A DNA stretch of 7,120 bases from Aquificaceae bacterium. GTDB lineage: Bacteria; Aquificota; Aquificia; Aquificales; Aquificaceae. The first letter of the stretch is position 1, and each line of letters starts with the position of its first letter. Both the position numbers and the translations under genes were made by a program. The stretch spans positions 1 to 7,120 of the forward strand of contig WGFS01000135.1 of assembly GCA_015492115.1 (NCBI GenBank), read 5' to 3'. Below the pieces are notes generated by a model. The model searched no databases. It was not told the origin of the DNA and saw only the letters and a list, made by a program, of their open reading frames with translations. Shown here piece by piece: positions 1 to 5,977 of this stretch.

Positions 1-78
1 CTTCAGCTCTTCCTTTATCCTCTTGCGCTCTTCAACGAGAGCCTTTAACCTCTCGTACTCTTCCATGGAGAAACACAT
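1..78 (-). CDS. Unidentified charged protein, N-terminal 26 codons only
   Basis: This is the 5' end of a gene running leftward off the window. The frame is open from an ATG at 78 to position 1. The product begins MCFSMEEYERLK and continues with a run of Glu, Lys and Arg that looks helical, possibly a coiled coil. There is no signal peptide or membrane segment in the visible part. The start at 78 is preferred over the second ATG (codon 5, position 66) because a near-perfect Shine-Dalgarno sequence lies 6 nt upstream of it. It is transcribed divergently from leuB. I do not recognise the family, and 26 residues are too few to assign a function. Confidence 0.7.
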   Translation of the reverse strand, partial: MCFSMEEYERLKALVEERKRIKEELK

Positions 79-84
79 ATCACT

Positions 85-93
85 CACCTCCTT
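85..93 (-). promoter_or_regulatory. Strong Shine-Dalgarno for the leftward partial gene
   Basis: Read on the minus strand the sequence is AAGGAGGTG, almost fully complementary to the 3' end of 16S rRNA, with 6 nt before the ATG at 78. It fixes the start of the partial gene. It also contrasts with leuB on the other side of the same intergenic region, which has no such site. Confidence 0.8.
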
Positions 94-191
94 CTATTAA
101 GTTCTTACCCCGCAGGAATTTTCAAGGATGACGAGGTTATGGAATTTTTGTAAGCGAACGATTAAATTTATAGCTTAACCGCTCTATCCCG

Positions 192-197
192 TATAAT
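192..197 (+). promoter_or_regulatory. Consensus -10 box of leuB, predicting a leaderless mRNA
   Basis: A perfect TATAAT hexamer ends 7 nt before the leuB ATG. Initiation usually occurs about 7 nt past the -10 box, so the mRNA should begin at or within a base of the A of the start codon. The upstream -35 region is poor: the best candidates, TTTATA at 167-172 or TTATAG at 168-173, are weak and spaced 18-19 nt away. No Shine-Dalgarno sequence lies between the box and the ATG. Confidence 0.7.
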
Positions 198-204
198 ACT
201 CTTC

Positions 205-1290
205 ATGCGGAAGTTCAAGATAGCGGTTCTCAAGGGTGACGGGATTGGTCCTGAGATCGTTGAAGCGACCCTTCAGGTGTTAAGGAAAATAGAGGAACTC
301 TACGGAGTTGAGTTTGAGTACGAGGAGGGACTCATAGGGGGAAGGGCGATTGATGAAAAGGGAACACCCCTTCCCGACGAGACCCTTGAGCTCTGCAAGA
401 ACTCCGATGCCGTCCTCTTAGGCGCTGTTGGGGGACCCAGGTGGGACAACCTTCCTACCGATAAAAGACCCGAGAAGGGGCTTCTGAAGATAAGGAAGGA
501 GTTAGACCTCTACGCCAACCTCAGACCTGCCAAAGTATGGGAACCCTTGATAGACGCTTCACCTCTCAAGCCGGAGGTGGTCAGCGGGACAGATATGCTC
601 GTGGTTAGAGAGCTCACGGGGGATGTCTATTACGGAGAGCCCAGGGGTGTCTTTGAGGAGGACGGCAAGAGGGTTGGTGTGAACACCATGAGGTACACCG
701 AGGACGAGATAAGGAGGGTTGTGATCAAGTCCTTTGAGATAGCGAGGAAGAGGAGAAAGAGGCTCACCAGCGTGGACAAGTCCAACGTTCTTGAGGTGAG
801 CGGTCTATGGAGGGATGTGGTTGAGGAGGTGAGCAAGGACTACCCTGACGTAGAACTTGAACACCTCTACGTTGACAACTGTGCAATGCAGTTGGTGAGG
901 AGACCCAACTCCTTTGACGTTATAGTCACGGGCAATATCTTCGGCGATATACTCTCGGATGAGGCTGGCGTGGTTGTGGGAAGCCTCGGTATGCTACCAT
1001 CCGCAAGCGTGGGAGATAGATACGCACTCTACGAGCCCGTCCACGGCTCCGCACCGGACATAGCGGGGCAGGGCATAGCAAACCCCATAGCGACCATACT
1101 CTCCGCGGGGATGATGCTCAAGTACTCCTTCGGCATGGACTCCGCCAGCGAGCTGATAGAGAAGGCTGTTGAGGAGACCTTAGATCAGGGTTACAGGACG
1201 CCGGACATATACTCCGAAGGCTGTAAGAAGGTTGGAACGGAGGAGATGACCCGGAGGATAATAGAGAACATGGAGAAGGTCAGGGTATGA
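205..1290 (+). CDS. leuB: 3-isopropylmalate dehydrogenase
   Basis: LeuB is a cytoplasmic enzyme that oxidises and decarboxylates 3-isopropylmalate with NAD+ to 2-oxoisocaproate, the third step of leucine synthesis. The 361-residue length is normal. Visible family motifs are GDGIGPE (11-17), substrate arginines R97, R107 and R135, the RELTGDVYYGEPRG block (135-148) with catalytic Y142, DKSNVLE with catalytic K192, the metal-binding aspartates D224, D248 and D252 (the latter two in NIFGDILSDEAG), and the NAD-binding loop EPVHGSAPDIAGQG (277-290) with D285. The ATG at 205 is the first possible start after an in-frame TAA at 163-165. It has no Shine-Dalgarno sequence and sits 7 nt after a TATAAT box. 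The stop codon overlaps the start of the next gene (ATGA). leuA, leuC and leuD are not in the window. Confidence 0.97.
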   Translation: MRKFKIAVLKGDGIGPEIVEATLQVLRKIEELYGVEFEYEEGLIGGRAIDEKGTPLPDETLELCKNSDAVLLGAVGGPRWDNLPTDKRPEKGLLKIRKELDLYANLRPAKVWEPLIDASPLKPEVVSGTDMLVVRELTGDVYYGEPRGVFEEDGKRVGVNTMRYTEDEIRRVVIKSFEIARKRRKRLTSVDKSNVLEVSGLWRDVVEEVSKDYPDVELEHLYVDNCAMQLVRRPNSFDVIVTGNIFGDILSDEAGVVVGSLGMLPSASVGDRYALYEPVHGSAPDIAGQGIANPIATILSAGMMLKYSFGMDSASELIEKAVEETLDQGYRTPDIYSEGCKKVGTEEMTRRIIENMEKVRV

Positions 1291-2795
1291 AGAGGCTCAT
1301 TTTCTTCCTTCTGGTTTCTATTTCACTCTCCCTCTCCGCAGAGCTTTCAGAACTCAAAGACTTCTTCAGCAGAAAAGGGTATGTGGTTGAGAAGCTTGAG
1401 GACAGGGTGATAATTGACCTGGGGAAAGGAAAGGTCAGGGAAGGAGAGGTCTTCAAAGTCATAAAGGAGGGAAAGGAGATAGTCCACCCGGTCACTAAGG
1501 AAGTTCTGGGGAAGGTAAATGAGGAGGTCGGGAAGATAGAGGTCAGCGAGGTGAAGGACAGGTTCTCCTTCGCCCGCATACTTGAGGATAAGGGAATTGA
1601 GAAGGGAAACAGGGTTGAGCTTTACTACAGGCGGGTCTGCTTTGTGGGTAGCGATGAGGGCTTCTTCAAGGTGAGCTCCCTCGTTGGTTCTCTAAAAAGG
1701 GGTGAGGACTGCGACTACGTGATAAGGGAGTTTGACGATGGTTACGGTGTAGAGTACAGGGGAACCGCTGTCGCCTTCTTTAAAAAGCCCAAACCAAAGG
1801 TAGTTGTTCAGGCAAAAAAGGTTGAGAAGAGACCTGAAGAGTTCAAACTCCATGCCAAGTTCGTTATGACCTTCCCTGGGCTTCCTCTATCCGCGGATAT
1901 ATGCAGGTTCTTTGGAGATGAACGTAGCTACCTGACCGTTCTCTACGAGGGCAAGCTCGTTATATACGAAGTTCTTAACGGAGAGGTCTCAGAGTACACC
2001 AGTATGAGCCTCCCTTCTGGATATCCCGTATCAGTTCAGTGTGTTCCTCTTGATGAGGGTAACGACCTCATAATAGTGAACGAGGTGTCGGGTTCCTCTG
2101 CAAGCTCTATGCTCGTGAAGATGGTAGGGGGAAGCCCCGTTGTAGTTAAGAAGAACATACCTTACATACTCTCGGTGCTGGACAAGAAGAGGTCTAAAGA
2201 GACTCTTATAGGTCAGAAGTTTGAATCTGGAGACCTGTGGGGAGAGGTTAAGAGGTTTGAGTTCAACGGTGAAGAGCTCGTTGAGAAGGGTGATTTCAAG
2301 GTACCCTCTGGTTTCAGAATAGATTCCGCTGTCATGGTTGGAGATCTCTTAGCCTTCACGGATAAGGATGGCTATCTCAGAGTGTATAAAGGGGATGAGC
2401 TTTTACTGTCTGAGGAGGGCTTCTCCGGTTCTTACACCACAGCTGAACTGCCGGATATTTATGAGGATGAGGATAAGTACACCTTCAACGTGAGGCACTT
2501 TGTCGCAAGGGTGGACGGCAAGGACTATCTGGGTGTGATCAGAAATGTAAGGAGTCCTGTTTACAGGTTTCTGGACGTGACCAAGTTTACCGAAGGGGAG
2601 ATCTACCTCGTGCTCGTTGATGAGAGGGGTGTAGCAAAGCTGGAAAAGCTTCAGGGTAAGAGGTTTGAGGAGGCAATACAGTCGGTTTTGATGGCTGGAG
2701 ACAACAGACTCTTCGTGATCACAGGGAGGACTGGTACCCTTCCTCTTCAAAACAGGGGTGACCTCTTTGAAGTTGAGATAGAGCCTATCAGGTAG
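1287..2795 (+). CDS. Exported protein: FlgT-C-like domain plus probable beta-propeller
   Basis: A 502-residue protein beginning with a signal peptide: MKR, a hydrophobic core, and a probable SLSA|EL cleavage after residue 18. There is no lipobox cysteine, so it is probably periplasmic. Residues about 40-111 resemble the C-terminal domain of flagellar assembly protein T: VIIDLGKGKVREGEVFKV, then a PVTKEVLG turn, then VGKIEVSEVKDRFSFARI, then GIEKGNRVE. A Lys/Pro-rich linker follows (about 166-188). The rest (about 188-502) is beta-rich with repeated short hydrophobic strands (LTVLYEGKLVIYEV, LLAFTDKDGYLRVYKG, LFVITG). It resembles degenerate FG-GAP/VCBS-type propeller proteins paired with FlgT-C-like domains in other bacteria. 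That match is from memory and inferential. The start overlaps the leuB stop by 4 nt, with a modest Shine-Dalgarno (GAAGGT, 1275-1280), so translation is probably coupled. Its function is unknown, and no flagellar gene is adjacent. Confidence 0.85.
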   Translation: MKRLIFFLLVSISLSLSAELSELKDFFSRKGYVVEKLEDRVIIDLGKGKVREGEVFKVIKEGKEIVHPVTKEVLGKVNEEVGKIEVSEVKDRFSFARILEDKGIEKGNRVELYYRRVCFVGSDEGFFKVSSLVGSLKRGEDCDYVIREFDDGYGVEYRGTAVAFFKKPKPKVVVQAKKVEKRPEEFKLHAKFVMTFPGLPLSADICRFFGDERSYLTVLYEGKLVIYEVLNGEVSEYTSMSLPSGYPVSVQCVPLDEGNDLIIVNEVSGSSASSMLVKMVGGSPVVVKKNIPYILSVLDKKRSKETLIGQKFESGDLWGEVKRFEFNGEELVEKGDFKVPSGFRIDSAVMVGDLLAFTDKDGYLRVYKGDELLLSEEGFSGSYTTAELPDIYEDEDKYTFNVRHFVARVDGKDYLGVIRNVRSPVYRFLDVTKFTEGEIYLVLVDERGVAKLEKLQGKRFEEAIQSVLMAGDNRLFVITGRTGTLPLQNRGDLFEVEIEPIR

Positions 2796-5172
2796 CTTTC
2801 CCTGAAAACTCGCTCTTGGTCAAGGCTAACCTGAAGACCTCGTCAAGGTGGTTCACGAAGTGGAGTTTCATCTGTTCCCTGACGTATTCTGGAAGGTCCT
2901 CAAGAACTTCGTCCCTGTTTTTCTCGGGCAGGATCACCTCGTATATACCCGCTCTCTTGGCAGCGAGTATCTTCTCCTTGAGACCCCCTACTGGAAGAAC
3001 CCTTCCCCTGAGCGTTATCTCCCCGGTCATCGCTATGTCCATTCTGACGGGAATGTCTGTGAGGAGAGATATGAGTGCGGTCGCTATAGCCACGCCCGCG
3101 GAAGGTCCGTCCTTGGGAACCGCACCCTCAGGGACATGGATATGAATGTCTATGTTGGGGAATATATCCGGGTCAATGCCGTAACTCTCCGAATTTGACC
3201 TTATGTAAGAGAGGGCAGCCTGAGCGGACTCCTTCATTATGTCTCCCAGAGAACCGGTGAGCAGGAGACCGCCCTTACCCTTCATCTTTGTCGCCTCTAT
3301 GAACATGATCTCACCGCCCACTTCAGTCCAGGCGAGACCTGTCGCTATACCAACGAGTGGTTCACGCTCTCTTTCGGGCTTGTATCTGGGAACACCGAGG
3401 AGCTTCCTTACATCCTCCTTGGTTATCCTGAAGGGACCCTCTTGACCTTTTAGCTTCCTGACCGCTATCTTCCTGAGAACAGAGGATATCTGTCTCTGAA
3501 GGTTTCTCACACCAGCTTCACGGGTGTACCCCCTTATTATCTCAAGGATCGCTTCATCATCAAACTGAATTTCCTCTTCTTTCAGCCCATGGAGGGGTAT
3601 GAGCTTCGGAAGGAGGTGCCTCTGGGCTATAAAGAGCTTTTCCTCCTCCGAGTATCCCGAGAGTCGTATGAGCTCCATCCTGTCAAGGAGAGGTGTGGGG
3701 ATGGTGTCCATCCTGTTCCCCGTGCAGATGAATATCACCTCGGAGAGGTCAAAGGGGAGCCCTATGTAAAGGTCTGTGAAGTTCTTGTTCTGCTCCGGGT
3801 CTAAGACCTCAAGGAGTGCTGCCGCCGGATCTCCCTGGAAGGACATGGCGAGCTTGTCTATCTCGTCAAGCATTATAAGGGGGTTCTTTGTTCCCGCCTG
3901 CTTTATAGCCTGTATTATCCTGCCTGGCATCGCACCCACGTAAGTTCTCCTGTGTCCCCTTATCTCAGCTTCATCCCTTATCCCCCCGAGGGCTATCCTC
4001 ACAAACTTCCTCCCGAGCGCCTGGGCGATAGACTTACCCAGAGAGGTCTTTCCCACGCCGGGAGGTCCGACGAAGGCGAGTATCTGGGCTGTTGACTCCC
4101 CGCCCTCTGTCAGCTTTCTTACCGCCAGGTACTCTATTATCCTGTCCTTTACCTTCTCAAGGTCGTAGTGGTCTCTGTCAAGTATCTCCCTTGCCCTCTC
4201 AAGGTCGTAGTTGTCCTCGGTTTTCTTATTCCATGGAAGCTCAAGAACCCAGTCAAGCCATGTTCTTAGAACACCCGCCTCGGCGGAGTCCGGGTGAAGT
4301 CTCTCAAGCCTCTTTATCTGTTTCTCTATCTCCTTCTTGATAGACTCTTCAAGCTGGAGTTCCTCAAGCTTCTTCCTGTACTCCTCTATCTCCGCCCTCC
4401 TCTCATCAGCCTCTCCCAGCTCTTCCTGTATAGCCCTGAGTTGCTGTCTTAGGAAGTACTCCCTCTGCTCCTTCTCTATCTGCTCCCTCGCCTGGGTGCT
4501 TATCTGCTGTTTTACCTCCAAAAGACCCACCTCGTTGAGCAGAAACTGGTGGACCTTCCTCAGCCTCTCCCTCGGATCTATCGTCTCAAGTATCTCCTGA
4601 GCCTCCTTGGACTTCATTTCAAGAATTGACGCTATGAGGTCAGCAAGCTTTCCGGGGTCTTCAATCTCCCTTATGATCATCACCACATCGGGGATGACCT
4701 GTTTCCCGAGGGATATAGCCTTGTCAAGGAGCTCCTTTACGGATTTCATCAGTGCCTTGTCCTCTATGGTCAGATCCTTCTCCTCTATCTCCTTTTCCTC
4801 AACGGGTTCAACGAGAGCCACGTAGTGGTCGTCTCTGAGTTCAAGCCTTTTCAAAATTCCACGCTTGATCCCCTGAACGAGGATCTTTATCCTGCTTTCC
4901 TCTATGGGGACTACCCTTATTATGTGGGCTATCACACCCACCTTGTAGATCTCTTCTTCCTTTGGCTCCTCTATGTCCTTCTCCTTCTGGAGGGTCAGGA
5001 ATATAAGCTTATCCCTCTTGGAAGCCTCCTCTATAGCCTTTATGGAGAAGTTCCTGCCCACAAAGAGGGGAAGAACCATGGTGGGAAATATAACTATGTC
5101 CCTGAGTGGCATGAGAGGGTACTCTCTTGGTGTTTCAGGGACTTCCGGTACCTGCATTATATCTGGTGTCAC
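2788..5172 (-). CDS. lon: ATP-dependent protease La (Lon)
   Basis: Lon is a cytoplasmic homohexameric AAA+ serine protease that unfolds and degrades damaged and some regulatory proteins. The 794 residues match the usual bacterial length. Domain order: N-terminal substrate-binding domain from about 17 (PLMPLRDIVIFP) to 205, helical coiled-coil region about 225-295, AAA+ module about 310-590 with Walker A GPPGVGKT (369-376), Walker B IMLDEID (D436, E437), sensor-1 N486 and arginine-finger candidate R498. The LonA protease domain follows from about 600, with KDGPSAG carrying catalytic S691, and GGLKEK carrying K734. The Ser-Lys spacing of 43 equals that of E. coli Lon. The sensor-1 stretch reads FICTGN rather than the common FIATAN, a mild variant. 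The start is GTG at 5172, chosen because GAGGAGGAG lies 5 nt upstream; the ATG at 5157 would be too far from it. The 3' end overlaps the convergent upstream neighbour by 8 bp. Confidence 0.98.
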   Translation of the reverse strand: MTPDIMQVPEVPETPREYPLMPLRDIVIFPTMVLPLFVGRNFSIKAIEEASKRDKLIFLTLQKEKDIEEPKEEEIYKVGVIAHIIRVVPIEESRIKILVQGIKRGILKRLELRDDHYVALVEPVEEKEIEEKDLTIEDKALMKSVKELLDKAISLGKQVIPDVVMIIREIEDPGKLADLIASILEMKSKEAQEILETIDPRERLRKVHQFLLNEVGLLEVKQQISTQAREQIEKEQREYFLRQQLRAIQEELGEADERRAEIEEYRKKLEELQLEESIKKEIEKQIKRLERLHPDSAEAGVLRTWLDWVLELPWNKKTEDNYDLERAREILDRDHYDLEKVKDRIIEYLAVRKLTEGGESTAQILAFVGPPGVGKTSLGKSIAQALGRKFVRIALGGIRDEAEIRGHRRTYVGAMPGRIIQAIKQAGTKNPLIMLDEIDKLAMSFQGDPAAALLEVLDPEQNKNFTDLYIGLPFDLSEVIFICTGNRMDTIPTPLLDRMELIRLSGYSEEEKLFIAQRHLLPKLIPLHGLKEEEIQFDDEAILEIIRGYTREAGVRNLQRQISSVLRKIAVRKLKGQEGPFRITKEDVRKLLGVPRYKPEREREPLVGIATGLAWTEVGGEIMFIEATKMKGKGGLLLTGSLGDIMKESAQAALSYIRSNSESYGIDPDIFPNIDIHIHVPEGAVPKDGPSAGVAIATALISLLTDIPVRMDIAMTGEITLRGRVLPVGGLKEKILAAKRAGIYEVILPEKNRDEVLEDLPEYVREQMKLHFVNHLDEVFRLALTKSEFSGKAT

Positions 5173-5177
5173 CTATT

Positions 5178-5186
5178 CTCCTCCTC
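5178..5186 (-). promoter_or_regulatory. Shine-Dalgarno that sets the lon GTG start
   Basis: The minus strand reads GAGGAGGAG, followed by 5 nt and then GTG at 5172. An ATG five codons later would be about 20 nt from this site, so the GTG is the better start. Confidence 0.75.
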
Positions 5187-5198
5187 AGGGTTAAGTAT

Positions 5199-5204
5199 AT
5201 TATA
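5199..5204 (-). promoter_or_regulatory. Consensus -10 box of lon
   Basis: The minus strand reads TATAAT at 5204-5199. Initiation about 7 nt downstream would fall near 5192, giving a leader of roughly 20 nt that contains the Shine-Dalgarno site. I see no good TTGACA-like -35 at 16-18 nt spacing; that region is occupied by the palindrome at 5223-5238. The box shares bases with the thiS -10 box on the other strand. No CIRCE-like heat-shock operator is visible. Confidence 0.65.
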
Positions 5205-5206
5205 TT
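5201..5206 (+). promoter_or_regulatory. Candidate -10 box of thiS, predicting a leaderless mRNA
   Basis: TATATT ends 6 nt before the thiS ATG, so a start 7 nt past the box would coincide with the A of that ATG. TATATT at 5196-5201 and TATTAT at 5198-5203 are overlapping alternatives that would leave only a few untranslated nt. There is no Shine-Dalgarno site and no recognisable -35. A leaderless transcript also leaves no room for a TPP riboswitch. Confidence 0.55.
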
Positions 5207-5212
5207 TTTCTT

Positions 5213-5422
5213 ATGTTTAGGATCACCGTTAACGGTGAGGAAAAAAAGGTAGACAGAGAACTGACCATAATGGAGCTCCTTGAGTTTATGGATGTAAAGT
5301 TCAGAGAGGTGGGTCTGGCGGTCGCTGTGAACGACGAGGTTGTCCCCAAGTCCGAATACAAGATACGCAAGGTAAAGGAAGGCGACAGGGTTGAGATAGT
5401 TCAGCTGGTGGGTGGCGGTTGA
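5213..5422 (+). CDS. thiS: Sulfur carrier protein ThiS
   Basis: ThiS is a small ubiquitin-fold protein. ThiF adenylates its C-terminal glycine, which then carries sulfur as a thiocarboxylate and donates it to ThiG for thiazole formation. The 69 residues fit the family. Diagnostic features are the opening FRITVNGEE strand-turn, the central VAVNDEVVPKSEY motif (37-49), the GDRVEIVQLV strand near the end, and the terminal Gly-Gly (the protein ends LVGGG). The ATG at 5213 is the first start after an in-frame TAA at 5192-5194 and has no Shine-Dalgarno. The stop overlaps the next ATG by one base (TGATG), suggesting coupled translation. Its partner thiG is two genes downstream. thiF is not in the window. 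Confidence 0.95.
   Translation: MFRITVNGEEKKVDRELTIMELLEFMDVKFREVGLAVAVNDEVVPKSEYKIRKVKEGDRVEIVQLVGGG
5223..5238. repeat. Perfect 16-bp palindrome in the start of thiS
   Basis: TCACCGTTAACGGTGA reads the same on both strands. It covers thiS codons 4-9 (ITVNGE) and lies where the lon -35 element would be expected (about 5222-5228). As DNA it could be an operator for the divergent promoter. As RNA it could fold into a 6-bp stem with a UUAA loop about 10 nt from the predicted 5' end of thiS mRNA. The ITVNGE-type peptide is common in ThiS, so chance codon choice remains possible. No regulator is identified. Confidence 0.5.
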
Positions 5423-5973
5423 TGAAGGTCAAACTCCTGCCTCACTATACCCTTGAGGACTGGGAAAACTGGGAGGGAAGATGGGAGCTCATAGAGGGCA
5501 TACCCTACGCTATGTCTCCCTTGCCCACACCAAAGCATCAGCTTGTATCAACCAACATAGCTCGCCTGTTAGCTCAGGAGTTGGAAGAGTGTGAAAAGTG
5601 TGTATCCCTTATCTCAATAGACTGGGTTGTATCCGAGGATACCGTCTTGGAACCCGACAACCTTATAGTCTGCTCGGAAGACCTTGAGAGAGACCTCTTC
5701 TCCAAAAAGAGGCTTGAGTTCCCTCCCGTGGCTGTCTTTGAGGTGCTCTCACCTTCCACCCGGGAGAAGGACAGGATAACCAAGTTCCAGATATACGAAG
5801 AGCAGGGTGTAAAGTACTACCTAATGGTTGACCCTGACACCGAGGAGGTAGAGGCTTACGAGCTTAAAAACGGAAAATACGAGCTTGCTGGTAAGTTCCA
5901 AAGGGAAGGAGAGTTCCTCTTTGATCTGGACGACCGCAGAGCTAAATTAAACTTCTCAAATATTTGGAGGTGA
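5422..5973 (+). CDS. Uma2 (DUF820) family PD-(D/E)XK-type nuclease
   Basis: A 183-residue soluble protein of the Uma2/DUF820 family, which is abundant in cyanobacteria and found in several thermophiles. The fold is restriction-endonuclease-like, but the cellular role is not established. Visible family features are WELIEGIPYAMSPLPTPKH (21-39), EPDNLIV with the candidate metal-binding D79, VAVFEVLSPST with E107, and D117 and K121 in KDRITK before the QGVKYYLMVDP block (128-138). The expected catalytic D, E and K residues therefore look intact. A TTG start at 5419 is possible, but ATG at 5422 is preferred; it overlaps the thiS stop by one base and has only a weak G-rich upstream site. The gene sits between thiS and thiG and ends 4 nt before thiG, so it should be cotranscribed with them. 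No antitoxin-like partner or transposase is nearby. Actual nuclease activity is inferred from the family only. Confidence 0.9.
   Translation: MKVKLLPHYTLEDWENWEGRWELIEGIPYAMSPLPTPKHQLVSTNIARLLAQELEECEKCVSLISIDWVVSEDTVLEPDNLIVCSEDLERDLFSKKRLEFPPVAVFEVLSPSTREKDRITKFQIYEEQGVKYYLMVDPDTEEVEAYELKNGKYELAGKFQREGEFLFDLDDRRAKLNFSNIWR
5966..5972 (+). promoter_or_regulatory. Shine-Dalgarno of thiG, overlapping the nuclease stop
   Basis: GGAGGTG lies 5 nt before the thiG ATG at 5978 and overlaps the last codons and TGA (5971-5973) of the upstream nuclease gene. This strong site suggests thiG can be initiated efficiently inside the operon without its own promoter. Confidence 0.8.
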
Positions 5974-5977
5974 AGGA

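Noticed and set aside
79..204. Possible leucine leader peptide, T-box or operator ahead of leuB
   Set aside because: The predicted transcript starts at the leuB ATG, leaving no leader. The region only shows a short GGAATTTT direct repeat (115-122 and 141-148) and a 5-bp inverted repeat TAAGC/GCTTA (151-155, 173-177), which are too weak to call.
2403..2750. 115-codon minus-strand ORF inside the exported-protein gene
   Set aside because: It lies fully within a longer ORF with a signal peptide and coherent domains, and shows no recognisable protein features.
2848..3198. Plus-strand ORFs antisense to the Lon protease domain (including 2816-3145)
   Set aside because: The lon frame encodes the catalytic Ser/Lys motifs here; the opposite frames are by-products of its codon usage.
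5173..5212. Possible TPP riboswitch ahead of thiS
   Set aside because: Only 40 bp separate lon and thiS, the likely thiS transcript start is at the ATG, and none of the conserved TPP riboswitch elements are present.
4825..5220. 131-codon plus-strand ORF antisense to the start of lon, running through the lon/thiS promoter
   Set aside because: It is a frame shadow of the well-supported lon gene; its composition (many Tyr, Leu and His) is unlike the neighbouring proteins and it has no family motif.
5419..5424. TTG at 5419 as the start of the Uma2 gene
   Set aside because: An ATG directly follows at 5422, overlaps the thiS stop in the usual coupled arrangement, and loses nothing of the conserved domain.
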